The position numbers were made by a program, and so were the translations under genes. The notes under the pieces were generated by a model. It was given only the letters and a program-made list of their open reading frames with translations, searched no databases and had not been told where the DNA came from. 10,340 nucleotides of DNA, taken from the NCBI GenBank assembly GCA_017621905.1, contig JAGASC010000086.1:1-10340 (forward strand), in the 5' to 3' direction. The stretch is from Roseburia sp. GTDB taxonomy: Bacteria; Bacillota; Clostridia; Lachnospirales; Lachnospiraceae. Positions 1-5,255 of this stretch are shown piece by piece (the stretch's first letter is position 1; the number at the start of each line of letters is the position of its first letter).

Positions 1-204
1 ATTGAAAACAGTAATTTTAATCCTAAAGTGATTGAGGCATGCCAGAGGCAGGCAGCAGACCAGGGATATACACTGGAGGTGACAACCGGTGTATATGATG
101 CGGATCTGGATGTGCGTATGGCGGAGGTATTATTAAAGTATAGATATGAGATACCACTGCTTGGCATTTCCGGTGAGCAGGTCACAAGGGGTGTGGCCAG
201 ATAG
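1..204 (+). CDS. C-terminal end of a pseudopilin-like (TadE-like?) protein, partial
   Basis: The reading frame is open from base 1 and stops at TAG 202–204, giving 67 visible residues; the start lies outside the window. The visible part contains a segment reading VIEACQRQAADQGYTLEV, then an alternating polar/hydrophobic stretch (AEVLLKYRYEIPLLGI), and ends TRGVAR. There is no membrane segment in the visible part. The pattern of a helix followed by beta strands recalls the periplasmic/extracytoplasmic end of small TadE-like pseudopilins of Firmicutes Tad-type clusters. The downstream genes, which are tiny membrane proteins and single-pass anchored proteins on the same strand, fit that context. 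The family assignment is inference from composition and neighbours. That the stretch is coding is well supported by the sustained frame and codon pattern. Confidence 0.6.
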   Translation: MENSNFNPKVIEACQRQAADQGYTLEVTTGVYDADLDVRMAEVLLKYRYEIPLLGISGEQVTRGVAR

Positions 205-226
205 ATAAGGTGACGGTAAACATATC

Positions 227-334
227 GTGACAGGCAGATTGTGGCAGGCAGGTCGTGGCAGGCAGATTGTGGCAAGCAGGTCATGGTAGGCAGGTCATGG
301 CAAGCCGGTCATGGCAGGCAGGTTGTGGCAGAAT
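227..334 (+). repeat. 14-bp tandem repeat array (about 7.7 copies)
   Basis: Seven complete 14-bp units start at 227, 241, 255, 269, 283, 297 and 311, followed by a partial unit at 325–334. The consensus is RTGGCAGGCAGRTY; individual copies differ at one to four positions. The array lies in the spacer between the stop at 204 and the next small gene at 371. Because 14 is not a multiple of three, the array cannot encode a simple repeated peptide, and no convincing ORF runs through it. A related string, GGCAGGCAG, occurs at 47–55 inside the preceding coding region, so the array may have grown by slippage from a local seed. Confidence 0.9.
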
Positions 335-370
335 AAAAGTTTGTTGGGATGAAAGAAAGGAAAAGGGCGT

Positions 371-484
371 ATGGGATTAGATATAATAATGGAAGAAGTG
401 GGGGGAGCACTGTTGGGGCTTCTCGCCGGAGGGATGGCAATATCGATGCTTGCACTGCTTATGCAGTATGCAACGGGATTTTAG
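371..484 (+). CDS. 37-aa single-pass membrane protein, pilin-like small protein
   Basis: ATG at 371 is preceded by a purine-rich ribosome binding region (GAAAGGAAAAGGG), and the frame stops at TAG 482–484. The product begins MGLDIIMEEVGGALLGLL and is dominated by one hydrophobic helix, residues 10–33, rich in Gly, Ala, Leu and Met. It has an acidic N-terminal cap (D4, E8, E9) and a short tail ending YATGF. Tiny acidic-then-hydrophobic proteins of this kind occur in Tad/Flp-like and type II-like clusters, where they can be pilins or small assembly subunits. No specific family is recognised. An overlapping hydrophilic frame (349–714) is probably a shadow, because this frame shows a clear membrane-protein pattern. 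Coding status is fairly secure; function is inferred from the neighbours only. Confidence 0.65.
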   Translation: MGLDIIMEEVGGALLGLLAGGMAISMLALLMQYATGF

Positions 485-604
485 GCAGGACTTCATGCAT
501 TTGGAGGGACACAATGCGTACGAAGGTACACTGTGTACCAGAGGTACGGTGTATCTTGCAGGAGCATCAAAGTTTGATGTTATGGGAAAGGCAGGAACGT
601 TTAA

Positions 605-751
605 ATGGAAGATATTATGGAGCAATTTGGCCAGGTGAGCCTTTGGATATTGTCAGGAGCGATCCTGATGGCATTATTTTTGTCCTTTTTACAGGAGGGC
701 GGTATCATCAATGAAATCGTGCAGTGTTTCATATATGGAATCTGCGGATAG
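605..751 (+). CDS. 48-aa single-pass membrane protein of the pilus-like cluster
   Basis: ATG at 605 follows an AGGA ribosome binding site at 593–596 with an 8-nt gap; the stop is TAG 749–751. The 48-residue product starts MEDIMEQFGQVSLWILSGAI, has one strongly hydrophobic helix at about residues 11–29, and then a short tail, QEGGIINEIVQCFIYGICG, with a second weakly hydrophobic stretch and two cysteines (C41 and C47). Its layout parallels the 37-aa protein at 371: acidic N-terminus, then one helix. Both lie upstream of two anchored extracytoplasmic proteins, which suggests subunits of one membrane assembly. No named family is recognised. The 121-aa frame that overlaps it looks like an out-of-frame shadow. 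Confidence 0.65.
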   Translation: MEDIMEQFGQVSLWILSGAILMALFLSFLQEGGIINEIVQCFIYGICG

Positions 752-786
752 GCCTGTGAAATGCATGGTACGGGAACGGAGTAAAA

Positions 787-1269
787 ATGGAACTGGTAAT
801 AAAAGCATATGGTAAGCTCATGCTGGAGGGACTGGCAGTGATGCTGTTGGTCGTTCTATTGTTTGGGCAGATAGAGGATGCCGACGGCAACAGAGGAATT
901 TTGCGTATCATAGGAGCACATCTGGGAACGGAACAGACCGGTACTGTGGAATATGCAGATTTTCAGGCCTATCAGAGCGAAGGAAAGAAGTGTGCACCCA
1001 TAATCTCTTATACTGCTTCGAGTGTACTATATACGGGGACATACAATTTGGCAGACTGCATCACAGCGGTAGATGATGCCGGAGCAACGCTGCAGGTGGG
1101 GCTGCTTGGTATGTGGAATCCCTTTGGAGAGGAACTCGATGTGACAGAGCAGGCAGAGGTGGGGCAAATGGTATTTGAATACCCGGGAATATATACGGCG
1201 AAGGTAGCCGCGGTGGATGCAGGTAATAAGAAAACGGTATGCCTGATTCAGATACCGGTGAACAAATAG
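787..1269 (+). CDS. Membrane-anchored protein with bacterial Ig-like domain
   Basis: This 160-residue protein starts at ATG 787 behind a GGAG site six nucleotides upstream. Residues 12–27 form one hydrophobic anchor (LMLEGLAVMLLVVLLFG) with a basic, short cytoplasmic start, so the rest is expected outside the membrane. Residues about 70–157 have the signature of a bacterial Ig-like/DUF5011-type domain: a YTG.YNL opening, an AVDDAGA turn, a G.Y..KV.AVDAGNK closing strand pair. Such domains usually serve as stalks or binding modules on surface proteins. It lies 35 nt after the 48-aa protein gene and 24 nt before the next gene, so the genes are probably co-transcribed. A role in a pilus-like or surface assembly is inferred from context; the domain call rests on reading the pattern, not on a search. 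Confidence 0.75.
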   Translation: MELVIKAYGKLMLEGLAVMLLVVLLFGQIEDADGNRGILRIIGAHLGTEQTGTVEYADFQAYQSEGKKCAPIISYTASSVLYTGTYNLADCITAVDDAGATLQVGLLGMWNPFGEELDVTEQAEVGQMVFEYPGIYTAKVAAVDAGNKKTVCLIQIPVNK

Positions 1270-1293
1270 GCGTGGAGGGAAAAGAGAGATTAC

Positions 1294-1923
1294 ATGAAGA
1301 ATGCAGTGATGATTTTTGTCAATGTGATTTTCTGGGTATTTACGCTGGTGATTGCCATGGCGATATCCGGGAGAATGAACAGGAGTGTGGAGCTGCAGAG
1401 CAATCTTTCCACAGCAGTGGAGACAGCGATATCTCAGATGACAGTGGAGGAGACGGCATCTGGGATGACGATAGAGGAAGAACTTCAAAGTGATGAAGAA
1501 ATGGTTATAGCAGAGTGTATTGAGTATCTGGTCACTGCCCTGGATACAGATTCGGATGTTCAGGTGGATGTGATGCAGTCGGATACGAAAAAGGGGGTGT
1601 TGGCTATCCGTGTGACAGAAAATTTCAAACATCCCAATCGTAAAGATGGTACAGTAAGATGTGATCGTATTGCAATTTGGGATCGGACAAGTGAGACAGA
1701 AGCAGAGCAGTATGAGGTAAAGTTTTACCGGACGAAGGCTGATATGGTGTCGGAAGAAAACTGTTATAAAGCATATACGGTAAGAGAAGGAGACCGCATT
1801 GCTGCGCCGGCGACACCGGGAGAAGAAGGAGCAGTTTTTTTAGGATGGAGAGACAGTAATGATTATGTAGCGGATTTTTCGGAACCGGTGGAACAGAATC
1901 AGGCTTATTATGCAGAATGGTAA
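1294..1923 (+). CDS. TadE-like anchored protein with C-terminal InlB B-repeat
   Basis: The 209-residue product starts at ATG 1294, 24 nt after the previous stop. A weak GAGA site lies near the start and a stronger GGAGGG lies further upstream. Residues 6–25 form a single hydrophobic helix followed by SGRMNRSVELQSNLSTAVET, the helix-then-polar-helix layout of TadE/TadG-type pseudopilins. The middle part (residues 70–130) is a predicted alpha/beta domain including VLAIRVTENFKHPNRKDGTV. Residues about 143–209 match the InlB B-repeat (Listeria–Bacteroides repeat, Flg_new) pattern: YTVREGD.IAAPATP, FLGWRDSN, then YYAEW at the very end. InlB repeats are typical of Gram-positive surface proteins and are thought to mediate contacts. 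It is the last gene before a strong terminator. The combination of an assembly-type anchor with an adhesive repeat suggests an exposed minor subunit or tip protein; this is inference. Confidence 0.75.
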   Translation: MKNAVMIFVNVIFWVFTLVIAMAISGRMNRSVELQSNLSTAVETAISQMTVEETASGMTIEEELQSDEEMVIAECIEYLVTALDTDSDVQVDVMQSDTKKGVLAIRVTENFKHPNRKDGTVRCDRIAIWDRTSETEAEQYEVKFYRTKADMVSEENCYKAYTVREGDRIAAPATPGEEGAVFLGWRDSNDYVADFSEPVEQNQAYYAEW

Positions 1924-1969
1924 AAGGAACGGGTCGGCCGCATCATCTTGCGGCGGACCCGTTCCTTTT
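1922..1969. terminator. Intrinsic terminator between convergent genes, usable on both strands
   Basis: A perfect 14-bp arm pair, 1922–1935 with 1956–1969 (starting AAAAGGAACGGGTC), encloses one G·G mismatch and a further 5-bp GCCGC/GCGGC stem around an 8-nt loop. A-rich and T-rich flanks on each side give a U-tail in either direction. It overlaps the stop codon of the gene ending at 1923 and lies 17 bp past the end of the minus-strand transporter gene, so it probably ends both transcripts. Confidence 0.92.
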
Positions 1970-1985
1970 AAGAAACTGCGTTGTA

Positions 1986-3272
1986 CTATGAATCAGAAGA
2001 TTCCTCATCCTCGTTGTGTACTTCCGGTTTTTTGATATATATTTTTTCAATACGGTTTTTGTCCATCTGGTCTACACGAAGCAGGACATCATCATCGGTA
2101 ATGATGATTTCGTTTTTTTCCGGAAGATGATCTAAGAGTCCGATCAGGTATCCGCCGATGGTGTCGTAGTCCTCCGATGTGAAATCTAAATTCAGTTCCT
2201 CACACAAATCTCCCAGATTGGTGGAACCGAGGACGAGAAATTCGCGTTCGCTTAACTGGACGATCGGATCTTCTTCATCGGTGTCGTATTCATCCCGGAT
2301 TTCACCTACAATTTCCTCCAGCAAATCCTCTAAGGTAATCAGACCGGCTGTGGCGCCGTATTCGTCTAAGACGATGGCGAGGGAGATAGAAGATTTTCGC
2401 ATTTCCATGAACAGTTCTGCCGTGTTCTTGTGTTCATACGTGAAGTAAGGCTCCCGCATGATATCGCGGACGGAAAAATGCTCCTTGTCCTGATACAACA
2501 GAAGATCCTTCATATTAAGGATACCTACCACATTGTCGGTGTTTTCCTCATAAACAGGAAGTCTGGTAAACATATTCTCCTGGAAAATCGCAATCAGTTC
2601 ATCGTAGGTATTTTCAATGTTTGCAAAAGTCATGTCGATACGGGGAACCATAACTTCTTTGGCCTGTGCATCACCGAAATCAAATACATTATTGATCATT
2701 TCGTGCTCTTCCGATTCGATGACACCGGATTCTTTACTCACGTCCACAATGGTACGCAATTCTTCCTCAGTCATCTGCTGGTTTCCGGCGTTCGGGTCTA
2801 CCCTGAGCAGTAACAGAAATCCCATGGAAAGCTTATTGATAATGAAAATGACAGGAGTCAAAATTTTCATCAATCCTTCAATGAGTCCGGAATACATAAG
2901 CGCAATCTTGTCAGCATGGATGGTTGCCAGTGTCTTTGGAGAAATCTCACCAAAAATCAGGATGACTACGGTTAGAGCACCTGTAGCAATACCTGCTCCG
3001 ACGCTGCCCCACAGTTCAATTGCAAAGGAAGTCGCAAGGGAAGATGCAGAGAGATTTACGATATTGTTGCCGATTAAGATAGCGCTTAACATTTTACCGG
3101 AATCGTCGGTAATACGCAGCACCCGTTTGGCACGTTCATCGCCATCTTCTGCCAGAGCCCGCATACGAATCTTATTCGATGTCGTAAGAGCTGTCTCCGC
3201 AGAGGAAAAGAATGCAGAAAGAAGAACTAAGAGTAACAAAATAATAATCTGTACTATGTCGCCTGAGTCCAA
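1986..3272 (-). CDS. CNNM/CorC-family (hemolysin-related) CBS-domain transporter
   Basis: This 428-residue membrane protein belongs to the HlyC/CorC (DUF21–CBS) family, whose members are linked to magnesium and other divalent-cation efflux. Residues 1–155 are the CNNM/DUF21 transmembrane part, with helices at about 6–22, 62–84, 93–110 and 128–156 and the family string FGEISPKTLA at 107–116. The CBS pair spans about 205–325, opening with VMVPRIDM and including RLPVYEEN and the conserved VLDEYGATAGLITLEDLLEE run. Residues about 335–415 form the CorC_HlyC domain. The tail is acidic. The start is TTG at 3272: a GAGGTG site lies seven nucleotides upstream and the first residues lead straight into helix 1, while the next ATG would cut into that helix. 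Its own promoter lies over the 3' end of guaB. Substrate specificity cannot be read from sequence. Confidence 0.93.
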   Translation of the reverse strand: MDSGDIVQIIILLLLVLLSAFFSSAETALTTSNKIRMRALAEDGDERAKRVLRITDDSGKMLSAILIGNNIVNLSASSLATSFAIELWGSVGAGIATGALTVVILIFGEISPKTLATIHADKIALMYSGLIEGLMKILTPVIFIINKLSMGFLLLLRVDPNAGNQQMTEEELRTIVDVSKESGVIESEEHEMINNVFDFGDAQAKEVMVPRIDMTFANIENTYDELIAIFQENMFTRLPVYEENTDNVVGILNMKDLLLYQDKEHFSVRDIMREPYFTYEHKNTAELFMEMRKSSISLAIVLDEYGATAGLITLEDLLEEIVGEIRDEYDTDEEDPIVQLSEREFLVLGSTNLGDLCEELNLDFTSEDYDTIGGYLIGLLDHLPEKNEIIITDDDVLLRVDQMDKNRIEKIYIKKPEVHNEDEESSDS

Positions 3273-3305
3273 AAAATTTCACCTCAACTAATAAATGTTT
3301 CTAAA

Positions 3306-3335
3306 ACAACATTCCGGCACATAGTACCGGAATGC
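3306..3335 (-). terminator. Terminator-like hairpin after guaB and inside the leader of the CorC-like gene
   Basis: On the minus strand CATTCCGG pairs perfectly with CCGGAATG (3334–3327 with 3317–3310) around a 9-nt loop, followed by TTGTTTT. It lies 40 bp past the guaB stop, so it can end the guaB transcript. It also lies downstream of the promoter at 3357–3385, so it would be transcribed in the transporter leader too and could act as an attenuator. The T tract is interrupted by one G, so efficiency is uncertain. Confidence 0.65.
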
Positions 3336-3356
3336 AGTTTATAAAGTAACGCAACT

Positions 3357-3385
3357 ATTATAACAATGATTGGCTTATTCGTCAA
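3357..3385 (-). promoter_or_regulatory. SigA-type promoter of the CorC-like gene, overlapping the guaB stop
   Basis: TTGACG (3385–3380) and TATAAT (3362–3357) are separated by exactly 17 bp on the minus strand. The -35 box lies in the last codons of guaB and the stop codon (3377–3375) falls in the spacer. Transcription would start near 3350, giving a leader of about 78 nt before the TTG start at 3272. Confidence 0.75.
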
Positions 3386-4829
3386 TACTATAGTTTGGAG
3401 CCTCTTTGGTAATGTGAATGTCATGTGGATGACTTTCACGCAGGGCAGCAGCGGAAATCTTGACGAATTTGCTTTTTGTCTTTAAATCTTCGATGGTAGG
3501 ACAGCCACAGTATCCCATACCGGAACGGATACCACCGATCATCTGGAAAATAGTGTCCTCTAAGGTTCCCTTGTATGCAACACGGCCTTCTACGCCTTCC
3601 GGAACCAGTTTCCTTGCACCTTCCTGGAAGTAACGGTCTTTGCTTCCGTTTTCCATAGCAGCTAAGGAACCCATACCACGGTATACCTTGAATTTTCTTC
3701 CCTGATATAATTCAAAGGTACCCGGAGCCTCGTCACAGCCGGCAAACAGGCTTCCCATCATGCAGACATTTGCACCGGCAGCCAGAGCCTTGGTCATATC
3801 TCCGGAGTACTTGATACCGCCGTCTGCGATAATTGGTATATTGTATTCCTTTGCAACGTTGTAAGCATCCATAATCGCTGTAATCTGTGGAACACCAATA
3901 CCGGCAACGATACGGGTGGTACAGATAGAACCCGGGCCGATACCGATCTTTACAGCATCCGCACCTGCCTCAATCAGGGCGCGGGTTGCATCACCGGTAG
4001 CAACATTTCCTGCGATTACCTGTAAATCCGGGTAAGCTGCTTTAATCTTGCGCAATGCATCCAGAATATTTTTGGAATGTCCGTGCGCAGAGTCTAAAAC
4101 GATAACATCCACGTGGGCATTTACCAGTGCTTCTACACGTTCCATCATGTTAGCGGTAATACCAACGCCGGCACCGCAGAGCAGACGTCCCTGAGCATCC
4201 TTAGCAGAGTTCGGGTATTTGATCTGTTTTTCAATATCCTTGATGGTGATCAGACCTTTTAAACGGAAATCCTTGTCCACAATCGGCAGTTTTTCTTTTC
4301 TGGCTTTTGCAAGAATTTGCTTAGCTTCCTCTAAGGTTATGCCTTCCGGAGCAGTGATAAGACCATCGGAAGTCATACTTTCGCTGATTTTCTTTGTGAA
4401 ATCGGTTTCGAATTTTAAATCACGATTTGTGATGATACCTACGAGCTTTCCATTTTCACAGATTGGCACGCCGGAAATACGGAATTTGCGCATTAAATCT
4501 TCGGCATCCTGTAGTGTATGGGTTGGGGAGAGGAAAAACGGGTCTGTGATAACGCCATTTTCAGAACGTTTTACTTTATCAACTTCTTCAGCCTGAGCCT
4601 GAATGGACATATTTTTGTGGATAATACCGATACCGCCCTGTCTTGCCATGGCGATTGCCATCCGATGTTCTGTAACAGTATCCATGGCGGCACTCATCAT
4701 AGGGATATTTAAGACGATCTTATTTGTAAGATGTGTGGTCAAATCAATCATGTTTGGAGTTACTTCTGAATACTGTGGAACTAACAGTACGTCGTCAAAA
4801 GTAATTCCTTCACCGATAATTGTTCCCAT
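3375..4829 (-). CDS. guaB: IMP dehydrogenase
   Basis: GuaB oxidises IMP to XMP with NAD+, the first step committed to guanine nucleotides. The 484-residue length is normal for a bacterial enzyme. The TIM barrel opens with FDDVLLVPQYSEV (11–23) and is interrupted at about 93–205 by a CBS pair. The catalytic loop GIGPGSICTTR places the nucleophile at C303; DGG near the IMP phosphate site, GSLFAG, and the mobile flap with RYFQEGARKLVPEGVEGRV are all present. The frame is open 45 codons further upstream, but ATG at 4829 is chosen: it gives the family N-terminus MGTIIGEGITFDDV, has GAGGAA eight nucleotides upstream, and the longer version would begin upstream of the promoter. A single-gene transcript with its own promoter is likely. 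Confidence 0.98.
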   Translation of the reverse strand: MGTIIGEGITFDDVLLVPQYSEVTPNMIDLTTHLTNKIVLNIPMMSAAMDTVTEHRMAIAMARQGGIGIIHKNMSIQAQAEEVDKVKRSENGVITDPFFLSPTHTLQDAEDLMRKFRISGVPICENGKLVGIITNRDLKFETDFTKKISESMTSDGLITAPEGITLEEAKQILAKARKEKLPIVDKDFRLKGLITIKDIEKQIKYPNSAKDAQGRLLCGAGVGITANMMERVEALVNAHVDVIVLDSAHGHSKNILDALRKIKAAYPDLQVIAGNVATGDATRALIEAGADAVKIGIGPGSICTTRIVAGIGVPQITAIMDAYNVAKEYNIPIIADGGIKYSGDMTKALAAGANVCMMGSLFAGCDEAPGTFELYQGRKFKVYRGMGSLAAMENGSKDRYFQEGARKLVPEGVEGRVAYKGTLEDTIFQMIGGIRSGMGYCGCPTIEDLKTKSKFVKISAAALRESHPHDIHITKEAPNYSIDE

Positions 4830-4898
4830 TTTCTTTTTCCTCGCTTTCTTTGTGTAATAATCGCTTATGTTATTTAAATAGAAAATATTAGTTTTTGT

Positions 4899-4927
4899 AT
4901 CATAGCAAAAAAAAAAGGCTGTGTCAA
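4899..4927 (-). promoter_or_regulatory. guaB promoter with a T10 spacer tract
   Basis: On the minus strand TTGACA (4927–4922) and TATGAT (4904–4899) are spaced 17 bp apart. Ten consecutive T (A in the plus strand, 4907–4916) fill most of the spacer. The predicted start of transcription is near 4892, leaving a leader of about 63 nt. No purine riboswitch-like structure is apparent in it. Confidence 0.85.
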
Positions 4928-5012
4928 CGCGGCATAAGGTCATATTCATAAAAAATATAAACATATTAGAAAAACTAATGAAAGGAATTGGAATACAAAG
5001 CGGAAATGGTTA

Positions 5013-5041
5013 TTCACAAATGTTTTTTTGTGTGATATGAT
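5013..5041 (+). promoter_or_regulatory. Extended -10 promoter upstream of the hisA leader
   Basis: TTCACA (5013–5018) and TATGAT (5036–5041) are 17 bp apart, with TG at 5033–5034 forming an extended -10 element. It points away from the guaB promoter. The expected start site, 5047–5049, coincides with the first bases of the terminator hairpin beginning at 5048. Confidence 0.65.
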
Positions 5042-5047
5042 GAGTGA

Positions 5048-5086
5048 GGGCGACGGGGCTAAAGTATAGTTGACGTCGCCCTTTTT
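5048..5086 (+). terminator. Promoter-proximal intrinsic terminator (possible attenuator of hisA)
   Basis: GGGCGACG (5048–5055) pairs perfectly with CGTCGCCC (5074–5081) around an 18-nt loop, followed by five T (5082–5086). With the promoter immediately upstream, a terminated transcript would be only about 40 nt long. As there is no gene before it on this strand, it is better explained as a leader attenuator or a tiny RNA than as a gene-end terminator. Confidence 0.75.
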
Positions 5087-5255
5087 CCTTAAACAGAATG
5101 GAATTTGCATCGTAAGACGCATCAATTCTAAAAATGGAAACGGGCAATATCTCGTTGCCTCATCGCAAAGCGATTTTAATGGGTTTGCGGTGGTAACTGT
5201 GAAGGTACTGAACAGTTAGGATTATTTTATACAAGGAAAGGAATGATAATTTCGA
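5087..5255 (+). promoter_or_regulatory. Structured 5' leader of hisA
   Basis: No ORF is convincing here. Two adjacent hairpins are visible: a 10-bp stem with two G·U pairs (5160–5169 with 5184–5193, 14-nt loop), and directly after it a perfect 7-bp stem TAACTGT/ACAGTTA (5194–5200 with 5212–5218, 11-nt loop). The ribosome binding region AAGGAAAGGAA (5233–5243) follows; its last AAAGGA is about 13 nt before the ATG, longer than usual. The pyrimidine run at 5080–5090 could pair loosely with this site. I do not recognise a known riboswitch class. Confidence 0.45.

Noticed and set aside
349..714. 121-codon plus-strand frame
   Set aside because: It covers the 37-aa gene entirely and most of the 48-aa gene in another frame, and its translation is rich in Arg, Cys and Trp without any recognisable pattern. 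Only its part from ATG 514, with a good ribosome binding site, is kept as an open question.
1027..1632. 201-codon minus-strand frame opposite the Ig-like and InlB-repeat genes
   Set aside because: The translation is extremely rich in His, Cys and Arg, typical of an antisense shadow, and the plus strand here has clear domains.
2617..3291. 224-codon plus-strand frame opposite the CorC-like gene
   Set aside because: It mirrors the membrane-domain codons of a well-recognised gene and has Ser/Arg-rich shadow composition.
4830..4964. 45-codon N-terminal extension of guaB
   Set aside because: It does not resemble IMP dehydrogenase, would start upstream of the guaB promoter, and the ATG at 4829 has a good ribosome binding site and the family N-terminus.
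5198..5214. GlnR/TnrA-like site (TGTGA-N7-GAACA)
   Set aside because: One of the ten key positions is wrong, it lies almost 1 kb upstream of glnA, and the symmetry is already explained by the TAACTGT/ACAGTTA hairpin.
5187..5218. T-box-like string GGTGGTA in the hisA leader
   Set aside because: Only seven bases match the T-box core; the following ACCGCG is absent, and no terminator or specifier-loop arrangement follows.
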